Assembly: GCA_947396885.1 (NCBI GenBank)
Contig: OX377202.1
Span: 82,750,408 to 82,814,407 of the forward strand
Source of the DNA: Heligmosomoides polygyrus polygyrus
Lineage: Eukaryota > Nematoda > Chromadorea > Rhabditida > Heligmosomidae
DNA length: 64,000 nt
Direction: 5' to 3'
A program made the position numbers and the translations under genes. The first letter of the stretch is position 1; each line of letters starts with the position of its first letter. Below, piece after piece: positions 34,811 through 45,279 of this stretch. A model generated the notes under the pieces. The model searched no databases, was not told where the DNA came from, and worked only from the letters and a program-made list of their open reading frames with translations.

Positions 34811-35861
34811 CATTAACCTTCAGTGTCCTGTGCTCTAACGAGGTTTCACGGTAATAACTGCCTGGATTAGTCTGGATCTCAAGGAAACACTATTAAAGAA
34901 CTTCTTCGTAAAAGCGTTGAGACGCAATACAATGCTGGTTGTGCCACTCAAGCAACAAGGGTCCACTGGGCTACTCTGGCACGACACACGGGAGAAAGAT
35001 ATGCGGCACGCGACTAAGGTGCACGAGGACTCATCAAGTGCAGCTTGCTTGAGCAAACTAATGTTGAACGACATGTGTTATAGACGATTTATTCTCGGCC
35101 CTGTATTCAGGAATAGTAAAGCGCTCGAGAAGTCGACGGAATGGGTGAGGTCTATGTACCAGAAGGCAAACCTAATGGAAGAAGCAGGACTGCCTCACCA
35201 GCTCCTTGCTCGTATTTTCTCAGGCACAACTGAGCAACAATTCAAAACTGTCAAGAAAAAATGAATGCTTGGAAATGCTGCTAGTATAAGCGCCGTTCAC
35301 AAGGAGACCTATTTGAAGAAATATAGAAGTGCTTGAAAAGCCAAAATGGCTTGACAGTGGACAAATATCAAGAACGAGGTAGCCAACGATATTGGTTTCC
35401 TAAGCAAATTCACCTCCTTCACAGCACACTATTAGATGTGTTGCAGACCGAAGGTACATAATCTCTCTCTCAATTACTTCTCGCTGATCAGGCTACAATG
35501 ACAGAAATCAGTCAGAAGTCACGAGGTTAGCAGATGTGGAGTGGAGCGATGCTTCGCCTTGAAATACAGTTCTCATAAGACGCCGGCGTCGTCGTCACGT
35601 TATGCAAAGGGTTCGGGCAAATACGAAGCAAAAACTCGCCGTGAGAAATGGGTTGGGAATCAGTTAATTGGAAATGTGTGAAGCTTCCTACGTCCCCGAG
35701 CTGTGGATGGCGGCGCCTGTAAGGTAGCTCTGGGGCATTAAGCGCTGCTCTTAACGGGCGCAGCTTGCACATTACTCTTGCGGTACAGTCCGCAATCCAA
35801 GATTGCATCAAATGCTTCCTTATTGAGCCTGACCATTGCTACACAGCTCACAAATTGGCAT

Positions 35862-35949
35862 GAGTGGCCTGGGCGGGAAATCCGAACCAGGAACTGGTAT
35901 CGGGTGCACGCGACAGTCGCGCCTCCTCCGACTGCGCTACACGCGCCCA
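35862..35949 (-). repeat. SINE family 1 head-only copy, well preserved
   Basis: The plus strand reads GAGTGGCCTGGGCGGGAAATC, CGAACCAGGAACTGG and CTCCGACTGCGCTACACGCGCC, which is the tRNA-like third with both A and B boxes nearly intact. No body or tail follows, unlike 5'-truncated copies. Confidence 0.6.
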
Positions 35950-35999
35950 AGGCAGTTCTATACATAGAGCAAACCGCTTTCCTTTTTGTGAGAAAGCGC

Positions 36000-36297
36000 A
36001 AAGGAGGAATGAGTAAGAACGATGTTGATCATTCTCTTCGTAGTATGTGCCGTGCATTCTGCTTCTGAGGTTACATTGGAGGCAATTTGAAAGCTTACCT
36101 GGCCTATTAAATACAGCGATTTGAACTGGCTGATCGATAGGATGAATGGCCAGTGTTCCATCTTTCCAAAGAAGTTTGCTGGCAATTCAGCTACGCTGGT
36201 GGAATGGAAGGCTTGCTTAGCTTCGGTCAGACCCGAAACATGGATCGATTTGGGGAAGGGAGAGGCAGCATCTTCTACGACTGCGCTAGCCGCTCCA
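36000..36297 (-). repeat. Degenerate SINE family 1 copy
   Basis: The tail-side aaaggaggaatgagtaag, TGTGCCGTGCATTCTGCTTC, CTGGTGGAATGGAAGGCTTG and CTACGACTGCGCTAGCCGC blocks occur in the right order and spacing, with many substitutions. Confidence 0.5.
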
Positions 36298-37324
36298 ACT
36301 TGGAAAAAAGATTTCTATACGAGAAAGCGGGAGAACTTCACGGAACCTTAACGTGGCAGAGCACTGTATGATCGGCAGCGAAAAAATAGCAGACAGTTTC
36401 TGAATAATCTTCGACTCTTATGTGGGACGACGGAGCACTGCTGGGGCTAGGATTCTGCAATTCCGAGCAGTCAACTCCGAGAGAACATTCGGTAAAACGG
36501 AACCCGACTACTCGTCGTATTGGATTCACCTATAGTTGATAGGTTTTTCCATGTGATGTCTCTACACAGATACACAAATTACGCGTCACCTTACGCCGGC
36601 ATCCTAAATCATCTCCAGTATCCACTGTCAGAAGACCGCTTGGAGTTTCAGAGTCACCCTCGCCTCAGCTGTGCTCCATCGCCCACATAAGATCTATAGG
36701 TCATCTGGATCCTCGGGAAGTGACACTGCTAGAAGAGCGAAAAGTACAAATAATTGAATTTTCGCTAGGAAATAGAAAAGAAGAGTTACATATGTAAGTC
36801 TAGCCTGTCGCATTTGTAATGTAGTTTCCTTCAAAGTTAGTCATTGCCAAGAAGGCAGAGCGAACAGCCCACCCCCCCCCCCCACACTAGGATAGATCCG
36901 GGGCCACCACAGACGTGGATAAGCTTCCCTGTTTATTCACAGTGCTTGAGCAGTTGACGAGTGACTTTGCTACTATGCACTCTGTCACAAAAACCTCGTT
37001 CGCAATTCATCTTGCAGAACTAGGAGTCCTCTAGTAGTGATACAGGAGTGAGAAGTAGTCGACGGCCGCGGGCCGACGAGCGGGAGGCCGATGACTGATG
37101 ACGGGAGAATAACTCGTTATGAAGTTGGTTACTATGGCGTTGCAGGAAGAAGCTCAGCGAATCCATGCGCAAGCGTCCGCCTTCACGACCCTCCTTCCAC
37201 GGGTTCTCAAGCGACATAGTACAACCTCGCATCAAATGTCGATCTGCCCCACATCTTCTGGACGTAGCGAGTCTACGTGGAGAACTGCTAGAGCTAGCAG
37301 CCACTCCACCCCGGTACCTAGGCT

Positions 37325-37430
37325 AGCGATGTTGTTCCGTGTTCGAATGTCGATTCCGGGATGTGTAGTCTCCTCACATATGAAAGCACAGGCTCATATA
37401 TCTGCGTTGTCGAGCTCCTGCAACGGCTGC
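37325..37430 (-). CDS. Possible terminal exon in a GC-rich island, unknown protein
   Basis: The GC-rich island 37020-37500 has long open frames on both strands. The best minus-strand candidate follows an acceptor-like GCCGTTGCAG, reads RSSTTQIYEPVLSYVRRLH then IPESTFEHGTTSLA, and stops at TAG. Open frames on the minus strand (37020-37304, serine- and arginine-rich) and plus strand (37119-37499) compete with it. Coding is likely in this island, but strand and product remain unresolved. Confidence 0.25.
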
Positions 37431-37624
37431 TGCTTGCCACAACTGCTGTTTGGTCAGATTCAGAAGGCAAACACACCGCAGAGCATCACACTGCTCTGAG
37501 TTCTGATCGGGGAAACGGAGAGGAAGAAATATGAGCAACCTGTGGGACATGCTTCAGATAGAGTGACGCGGAAAAAATCACTCTTCCGGTTGGATCCCAA
37601 AAAAGACTGAACAACAGATGGTAA

Positions 37625-37730
37625 GGATGAAGGGAAGAACGGGGTTGATGAATCCTTTCGTAGAATGCGCTACGCACTTTCTTCTTCGGCCATCATGTTA
37701 ATTTTAATGCGTATTCAGCTTACGGGGTGC
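37625..37730 (-). repeat. SINE family 1 tail-side fragment
   Basis: Minus orientation: aaggatgaagggaagaacgg, TTGATGAATCCTTTCG, GAATGCGCTACGCACTTTCTT, AATGCGTATTCAGC. Truncated before the middle of the body and directly adjacent to an opposite-orientation copy. Confidence 0.45.
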
Positions 37731-37734
37731 GTAG

Positions 37735-38024
37735 TACATATATAGCGCAAGCGGAGGAGGCGCCTGCTATCCCATGCACCCATTTCCAGATTACTTGTTC
37801 AGAGTTTTTTCGTGGCCAACCAAGGCTTCTATTCTTCCGAGGTCGGTGAATTGACATAAGATTTGTCTGGAGATTATAGAACACTGACTTGTCGGCCAGC
37901 CACCGCAAGTCCTTGAAAGGCTAAACAACCTGTCACTGCGCCTCCAGGCTATCCGATAGGCACAAAAAGCGTGGCATACCAGAAAAAGGATTGATTAACG
38001 TTGTCCTTTACCCTTCTCTTTCGT
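37735..38024 (+). repeat. tRNA-derived SINE copy (family 1)
   Basis: Head TATAGCGCAAGCGGAGGAGG, body GTGGCCAACCAAGGCTTC, GAGGTCGGTGAATTG, GGCCAGCCACCGCAAGTCC, and tail GTTGTCCTTTACCCTTCTC. The B box is decayed (AGATTACTTGTTCAGAG). Confidence 0.6.
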
Positions 38025-38243
38025 TTAAACGCCCAAACGGTGAACAGATCTGTGCTTTATCCTGGGGTCCCAGACGGGTCTGGTAGAAACTCGTCGTGGA
38101 TATGGAAACCTTGGATGTTCTATGCGGGAGCCATACCTTTTGCCCCATTTGGAGTGCATACGAGTGCCGGCGCTTTCTCTGCGCTACCCATACATGTGGT
38201 TCTTTACTAATCAGAAATAACGCCAGAGAATCCCCCATCGAAC

Positions 38244-38296
38244 GAAGATGATTGGTTTGATACTACCAAGGCGGTAGTATCAAACCAATCATCTTC
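38244..38296. repeat. Perfect 24-bp inverted repeat, 5-nt spacer
   Basis: gaagatgattggtttgatac followed by tacc, a 5-nt spacer (aaggc), then the exact reverse complement. It would form a strong hairpin. No flanking duplication was seen. Confidence 0.75.
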
Positions 38297-39284
38297 TCTA
38301 GGGAAAGAACTGATCGACGTTGAACTCTCGATAAATCCTTGATGCTGAAAATGATATTAATGTAGTGGCATCTTGACCGAGAATGTTAAGATGAACTACT
38401 CGGTGGATGGTTCGGGGTTAGCGCCTTCTGCAGAGCTTGAAAAAGTTAGGATAACCTTTTCATTCCTCAAACGCCTTTTCGAATGACGAGAAGAACATAA
38501 AAGCGAGCGACATTTCAAAAATGCAGACTTAGGTTGCTTCCTTGCACATGTAAAGCACTCTCCAAAGAAATACAGGAAATTCAAGTGTAGGAAACATACA
38601 ATGGCATGCAATTGTTAAGGACTTTGAACCGTCATCACTAAGCATTTCTCCTTCATTTAAGCGGTCCTTAGGTTGACATGACAGAGCTCAGGTAAGCGTG
38701 AGAGGGAAGAGCTGGTTGAGGTGAAATATTTGGTGTGAATCCAAAATTTTACCTTCGTGAGGCTACTCTTACCTTAGTCTTTGTTTAGAAGCTATATGTT
38801 TGGTATACAGTAAGAAGAAATCCATCCGAAGTGGAACACCACCTAGTTTATGTAATGTTTGCCTTATAAACACTGCCTTGGAAAAGCCATCGCTCGCTAA
38901 CGACAATTAAGTTCCCCTTTGCGTGAGGAAAAGGCAAAGGTGCCGCTGAATTGCATTCCGGCATGAGCATTATATTAAGACAGGCCCACATAAAATTGTT
39001 ATGTTTAATATTATTAAATAAACCATATTTCTTAAAGGCTTTTAACTCCAACATTATTTTTTGATGTAAATAGTTGTGCTTCTCGTTGCAGACTGAAATT
39101 TTCGGGAAATTACAAAGAGGTGCTTTAATTTGTGAGCATTTTAAAATCCATCACGTAACAGCTGCGTACGTACGTAGCATTTCAAGTCGGTAAACGCGCG
39201 CCTTCTCCAGTAGAAGTATTTCTTTTCATGGATTTTGAGAACAAATTGAGGTGCAACAAACTTCCGATTTTTAATACCTTATTA

Positions 39285-40531
39285 TTAGATTGAGTCATAA
39301 ATTTGGCAACAATTCTGTTTTTTTTCTGGAGTTCAAGGTAAAGCCGCTGAAGTATTATATTCTGTTTGAAAGCTTGTTTCCTAGCAATCATTTTGCGTTA
39401 TGAATCGCTAATTTTCTTTGCGTTTTTGAAAAGTTTTATTCACTAGAACGCTGACCACTCAAAGTGAAAAAGTGTGTGATTTCATTTTCAATTAGTTCAA
39501 GCTCGGCAGCAACCCAGCGATGGGGGTCAATCACGTTGAGGAAGTCACCGGCAGGTTCACTCCTAACCGAATCAATTATTGGAGATATGTAGTATCAGCA
39601 GTTCCATCCCGCCCAGAAGGGCAACAAAGGCAAACCACTCTCGTGAAGATCAACTGCTGTAAACAAAGGGCGCCTACACCAATCCATCAAGTCGAATTCT
39701 TTTCAAACCACACTAGTACTAACAGCTGATTCTCCACACTTCCCAGTGAATCACCGCTTTTCATTCGAAGTAGATTGGAAGGTCGCCAAAATCAATGCCT
39801 CAAGCGTTGACGGAAACCCTAGTAAATCGCCCTGCTTCCGACTGCCGAAAGCTCCTGCACCGGTTCGAGAAAGTGGGCCTTTACTAGCGGTGAAAAGCGG
39901 ATGCTTTGCGACAACCACGAAGTTGGGAAGTAATGGCTGGAATGCAACGAGCCGGGTTCTGACGTCAAAACCGGAGCGCCACCGAAAGAAGGTCCTGCTG
40001 TGCGTTTGGTGCGTAGTGGTCCAGTGCACCGGGAGCTGCTCCACGTAGTCAAATCATCCTGGACGCTCCCTTTGGCCAACAACTCGACCAGTTCCAGCAA
40101 AAATTAGTGGAGAAGGAAGTCGATACGAGTGAATGTTTCATCCACCAGGGCAACAGCAGACGCTTACGGCACTTCAGATGTTGTCAAAAATCGAGGAATT
40201 GGGCAGGAATGAAATCAAGCAACCACCATACACCCCGGACATTGTGTCGCCTGTCTGCCATCTGCCTCGGTGGATGGAGTATACTTAGTACTACTTCTTC
40301 CATGATAAGCGCTTCGCCGCAGTCGATGAGGTCACGGCTGTTGTGCACGTCTTCTTCAGGTCGAAACCGAGCAAATGCCACAGAGATGTAATCCACTCAG
40401 TATGGAAAACGGAAGAAACTCACTGAGAATCTCGGCAATTACTTCGTTTAGGACAATCATTTTTCTATTGAGGTATAATCTTATTTTTGCTGGAAAACAA
40501 ATTTTGTTGCAAAATTTATGACTCAACCTAA
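39285..40531 (+). mobile_element. Full-length-sized mariner element, inactive
   Basis: At 1247 bp it is in the classic mariner size range. The left end TTAGATTGAGTCATAAATTT (39285) is mirrored by AAATTTATGACTCAACCTAA ending at 40531, and both ends abut TA (39283-39284, 40532-40533), the mariner target duplication. It encloses a decayed transposase, annotated separately. Confidence 0.8.
39720..40449 (+). pseudogene. Mariner transposase pseudogene, two of three catalytic Asp lost
   Basis: This would be a DDE/D recombinase that cuts and pastes the element. Pieces in shifting frames are recognisable. FTSGEKRMLCDNHEVGK (from 39880) corresponds to the TGDEKW region; the catalytic Asp position is Gly at 39889-39891. 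SKPERHRKKVLLCVW is at about 39968-40012. GQQLDQFQQKLVEKE is near 40068-40110. FIHQGNSRR corresponds to the HDNARPH block, again with Asp replaced by Gly (40149-40151). PPYTPDI keeps the third Asp (40238-40240). HDKRFAAVDEV is near 40300, and the end is ENLGNYFV with stop at 40447-40449. The Asp2-Asp3 distance is shorter than the usual 34 residues, through an indel. The N-terminal DNA-binding part is not recognisable. Confidence 0.7.
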
Positions 40532-40533
40532 TA

Positions 40534-41890
40534 TAGGTAACACACGGTTACCCAAGAAAAAAAAATAAGCTTGACAAAAGAACAAATGTGTGAAAAAGAG
40601 CACTGTCAACGGTTGCTATGTTGTTTTTACGAGGACGAGCGGTGTGTTCAAGAAAGCACACGAAGTTCTCTGTAAGCTTAAAGTTACCCAAGTATACTTA
40701 GCGTTTAATAAAATGTGAAAGAAAAAAATCATAAAAGTCTTTTAGGTTGGATAAGAATGCTAAACCTTAGAAGCTCCTGGTGTCTAAACTAAAAAGAAAG
40801 GCCTTCAAATTTACAAAAAAAAGAACAAAAACGACAGCAAGAAGGTCTTATAACAAGAGCCGCTGTGCCATTTGAACAGCTAAACGTCAGAGGGAACAAG
40901 TGCGTCTCTCACAGAAGAAATTACCGAAGTAAGGCACGCCGCCAGACACGTGGTGCTGTAGCGTCCGGCCGGAATGGCCTCAACCAGCATGCAGTGAATC
41001 CGGTGTGCTGCTCAGCTGACGGTGCCTTCGGCTGACTGCTCAGGTGACGGCTGGAGACGGCACTGCTGCTCAGCCCGTCATGAGCAGCCAACCTGCCACT
41101 ACGGGAAAACACTCGAACGTTGAAATGCGAAACCCCTGAATGCGGGTCCGAAGGAGAAAACAATATCGGCTGAGTGTCTCACGTTTGATACGATCAATTG
41201 CTCGCCGCTGTATGGATTCTCGACGACGCACGGAAGCCCGAAGTCGTTGATGGAATGGATGGACAGCGGCTGAAAAAACCTTGAGATTCATTAGAGTCAA
41301 CGAAAAACGGAAAACAGGGACATAAATCTCCGCATGTAAAACCTCTTAGTGTGGACGACAACTAGAACTCGTGACAGGTGATGTACTTTTGCTCGTAAAC
41401 CATCGAAGAGGCTACATTTTATGGTCGTCGAACTTTCGGCATTGTACATCTTGAGTCCGCTAACTATCGGCATTCAAAAGTGGCGTGCTGTAGCGAAAGA
41501 AAGTGCCTTCTTCAACTGTTTTTCAGGTAGCTGAACACTGCAGCTCGTTTACGGCACTGGACCAACAGAAATCACCCTTGGGTTTCTGACCATATCTTTA
41601 TCTGACCTTCTTAAATCCTCAGAGCCAAAATACTGAGGACTACTCACTTGCAGCTGCTCACATATATCCCAATCAATGATGTTCGGAAACTTGGACAATT
41701 TTTTACATGTAGTTGAAATCTCGAAAACCGGCAGAGCATTTCAGTCCTGGTTTATTTTACAAATTGAAGAGCTACTAAACACCAGCAGCTCACCAGAACA
41801 AGCAGATGACCAATACAGCGAAAGGTTCCATTATTTATTTATTTAATTATTTATTTGTAGGGTGCGGATTTCGGTATCACTTTTGATAAC
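40534..41890. other. No recognised gene; TTTA-rich tract at 41831-41860
   Basis: Open frames at 40921-41300 (minus) are arginine- and serine-rich without motifs. The (TTTA)n tract at 41831-41860 resembles the tail of a minus-oriented LINE (compare 47371-47395), but no LINE coding is visible beside it. Confidence 0.35.
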
Positions 41891-41905
41891 AAACAACAGC
41901 GAACC

Positions 41906-42393
41906 GATTCAAATCGGTTTCATTAAGCCTCAAGTGGCTGGTATCGAGGTTGTGAGCTGTCATGACGATGTTTCGTTGCGATCAAAACTTCTAGCGCCAG
42001 GCGGGACTCGAACCCGCACCTCCCTCTAACCGGGCGGGAATGCTCTACGCCATTACACCACCGGCGCCGTTTGATCGAACGCAACATCCACACCTCGTGG
42101 GACCGATCAACACCCACCCGTATCCGGGATGAGCTGGCCGCTGATATCAGCATGGAACCAGTTAAGCTGATGGTCTTGATGGAAACATCCACACCTCGTG
42201 GGACCGATCAGCACCCATCTCGGATACGGGTGGGTGTTGATCGGTCCCACGAGGTGTGGATGTTGCGTTCGATCAAACGGCGCCGGTGGTGTAATGGCGT
42301 AGAGCATTCCTGCCCGGTTAGAGGGAGGTGCGGGTTCGAGTCCCGCCTGGCGCTGGAAGTTTTGATCGCAACGAAACATCGTCATGACAGCTC
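41906..42393 (-). mobile_element. Second SINE family: inverted dimer with target duplication
   Basis: Flanked by the exact 13-mer acaacagcgaacc (41893-41905 and 42394-42406). Two tRNA-like units in opposite orientation (minus at about 41992-42069, plus at about 42277-42353) belong to 177-bp near-perfect inverted arms (41950-42126 and 42221-42397) around a 94-bp spacer. The spacer includes a third, direct copy of the AACATCCACACCTCGTGGGA block (42184-42203). The left part keeps the single-copy 3' end GGCTGGTATCGAGGTTGTGAG seen at 10893. Each tRNA-like unit has a perfect T arm and exact B box GGTTCGAGTCC. Confidence 0.65.
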
Positions 42394-42406
42394 ACAACAG
42401 CGAACC

Positions 42407-43600
42407 ATCTGGTCGAAGCGTGACTAACAGTCTGTACTATTAGTGAAAACAGAAGAAAAAACGAGAAAGCAGAAAACGCTATAGTGTTCTAGCGATCCCT
42501 TGATCGAGAAGCACTACGGGCAATGGGTACATTAGCTATCGATATGGTGAGAAGATTTGTTTTGGAAATAGAACTGAAGGCGAAGACAGTGCTATCAGCA
42601 AACAACTTTGCCCTCAGCTGTGCCTTCGCTGTGACCACTCTAAACTTTATAGGCGCCCTTTTTGTTCTTGAGCAGACCGCTATAAAGACTCCTCTAGCAT
42701 TAATGCGACTCCCCCGTTACAATTTCGAATACCATGACTTTATCAAATTTAATTCTCCTCGATGTCAAGGACGGATGGCCCAAATTAGTTCCCCAGTCCT
42801 TTCCATTCAGAATGTCCTTATAATTTAAATCGATTATTCTAAAACCAATTTTCTAATAAAATTGTTTTGAATATTTTCAGTGGCATCAATATCTTTCTTT
42901 TTGTAGGATTAAAAAACGGTGATGCCGTGATCAGCTAGTGGATTCACATGCGATTTTTTACGCTTGCAAAAAGGTATTTAGATGGATTTGTGTCCGCAGA
43001 GCCTTAAACAGGTTGTATGAGTCAAACTGCAACTTGTCCGTAAAATGAAGCCGAGGTCACGTTTCCATCATCCTTCGTTAGGCCTTTCTTCCCATTATCC
43101 CTCATGTGCCCTCTCCTTGTACGTCTTGAGCAGGTCTGCGCACCTAGTTTGTATTTTTTCATATAATTTGTAGAATTTGAAATATCAGTATAATATTTTT
43201 TCAGAACCATTTAGCAACAGCGATAACTTCCCTGATCTATAGGTAAAATCCTAAAACAATTTTGCTGCCGCCTAAGTAGTGCTCTTTGATTCCTCTTCGA
43301 CTGGGTGACTATGCACTCATTTTGAATTCTTATTGTATACTAAATGTTCCCTTGGCTAATTCCATGAAGTTAGGTTAGTAATGTATTTTTAAGGCTATTT
43401 GTTTGGTCAAATTATTAAAACCATGTGGTTGCATGGGGTTGTCGAGGGGATGACAAAGCGTTGCTCTCGTGGAAGACAGAACGGCAATCCTATATATGTG
43501 TGCCACATAAACGTGGAGGCAAATTTTTTTGAAACTTCACTGTGAGTTTGACCGTTCATCACATTATCAGATATGTAGGAGCAGTTCATTCAATTTATGT
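42407..43600. other. No recognised feature
   Basis: An ORF on plus (42523-42828) and one on minus (43022-43210) lack motifs and splice context. Confidence 0.35.
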
Positions 43601-43604
43601 CACT

Positions 43605-44335
43605 TTCAAGTCAAACGGGACGCGTTTCATACAAAATTGGCTAATTTTTCGAAGTAAAATGGACACTTCTGAAATCAAGCTGAGCATCACCCAAATCAGA
43701 ACGAGCGTCTTCGATATTAAAGCATGGACTTCTTAAGCAGACCAAAATAAATTCCTGTCTCAAAAATGCACCACTACTTAAGGATTAAAAGGCTAAAAGT
43801 TTGAAAAGGCAGCTCAAATGCCCCAAAAAAGGTGGACATTGTATTTAAAGTTTCATAAAAATTCATTTTTAGGAAGAATAATGGATCAACTCCTTTCTAT
43901 CGTTTCTTCAAATAATAATCTATAAAAAACTAATCTTCTTAGTGAAAACGATTTTTATAAAAAAATTAGTTGAACTAGCCATTTTTGCAAAAAAAGTTGG
44001 ATCGCATCATGCACTCGCCCAGCACGTCGCAATTTTTCTCTGTTTGATATAGGTGCCGGTTATTTTAAACTTCAGGATGAAGATATGAGTGTTTTCTACT
44101 AAGATAATAAATTTGAAGGTAATAATAAAATTGTAAAATAAATGCTTCTATGACAAAAATTAACCTGTGGTCTTCTTAGGGAATGTTTGCTTGAATGTAA
44201 AAATCGCTTGTTTCATCTGGTACATGCCCAGTTTCATTTCGGAAGTGTGACGCTTGTCTCGAAAGGTATCCAGTTTGGTTTGGAAGGTTTGAAAAGCGTT
44301 CGAATTCGTTTGAAAAGTGCATACTGACCAGGGCA
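43605..44335. mobile_element. Foldback element copy with 21-bp tandem-repeat ends (copy c)
   Basis: The left arm (43605-43735) has six units, for example ATCAAGCTGAGCATCACCCAA and ATCAGAACGAGCGTCTTCGAT, closing with attaaagc as in copy e. The right arm (44205-44335) carries inverse units (CCAGTTTGGTTTGGAAGG). The interior motif GGATCGCATCATGCACTCGCC near 43999-44019 matches the family. Confidence 0.58.
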
Positions 44336-44394
44336 GTCATCTGCAAGACCTATCTCGATAAAAGCTACAAGCTAAGTAGCGAAAATCTCCGATT

Positions 44395-44455
44395 TTACAA
44401 CGATGCTTTGTTGCGATCAATACTCTAGCGCCAGGAGGGGCTCGGGGTCCCTATT
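44395..44455 (-). repeat. Fragment of the second SINE family
   Basis: caacgatgctttgttgcgat followed by caatactctagcgccagga matches the terminal repeat and the edge of the tRNA-like core at 10937-10980, and then stops matching. Confidence 0.5.
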
Positions 44456-44525
44456 GTCGTTTTAGCGACGAGCATGATTAAAATGCTCATCGCTAACATT
44501 TATATCCTAACTTTCACCTCTTCCA

Positions 44526-45270
44526 GTACGACTCTAGCATAAGAACGGTGCAGCTTCTGGATGTAACCATTTGCGATTCCCACGAACTAAAATATGGAGA
44601 AAGCATTGAGCTGCAGCTGCAGATGAATGCCACATTTGAATGATACTGGCTTTAGCCTCCAGAAAAATGGCGCTCGAACTGAATATGGTGCCCCTGATGT
44701 TCGACAAAGCCTCCTACACAATCGTCTGCTTTGAAAAGAGCAACAAAGCAATAGGGAGAGGACCTCGCTTTAAGTCTATGAGATCCGTTTGGTATACAAA
44801 AGTTAAAGAAGTGAGACACAGAATCGATTAAGCCAATGAATAATCGAATGTCATTACCCACCGTCAGTCGACATTGAACGCATTTCAGGAGAACACTGCT
44901 ATGTTAAGTGAAACTATCAGGTTGATACACAAGTTCTCGGGCATCTACGAGTGTCTTCAGTTCAGAAGCAATTTCACGCCACTGCCAACAGTGGCCCCAA
45001 CGACAAAGGAACAGCTGAATAGCGGAAAAAAATCCTGTCCGCAGTTATGATCAAAAACGCGATTTCTGGTAATGTATCAAGAACAGAACACCTACTTGTG
45101 CACCTCCAAGTGTTTTTTAAGAATTTGGATTCTAACGTTGCCGAGTATTTCGAGCAGATTCGCATCTACAGCCGTTTACGAAGGCGTGGAGCTGGATCTC
45201 CCTACCGAGTTCAAGCAGCTGTGCTTCCTGGTGATTTTAGCAGCGACCAAATAGACAGATTCAATTGCTG
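44526..45270 (+). pseudogene. Possible broken exons, unknown protein
   Basis: A very good acceptor (TTCACCTCTTCCAG, ends about 44525) is followed by YDSSIRTVQLLDVTICDS then HELKYGESIELQLQMNATFE and a TGA. A different frame continues with LELNMVPLMFDKASYTIVC (44640-44831). A third open stretch (45047-45271) reads LQVFFKNLDSNVAEYFEQIR. The frames look coding but are not in register, which suggests a decayed gene or missed small introns. Family not recognised. Confidence 0.25.
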
Positions 45271-45279
45271 AGGTGTGAT

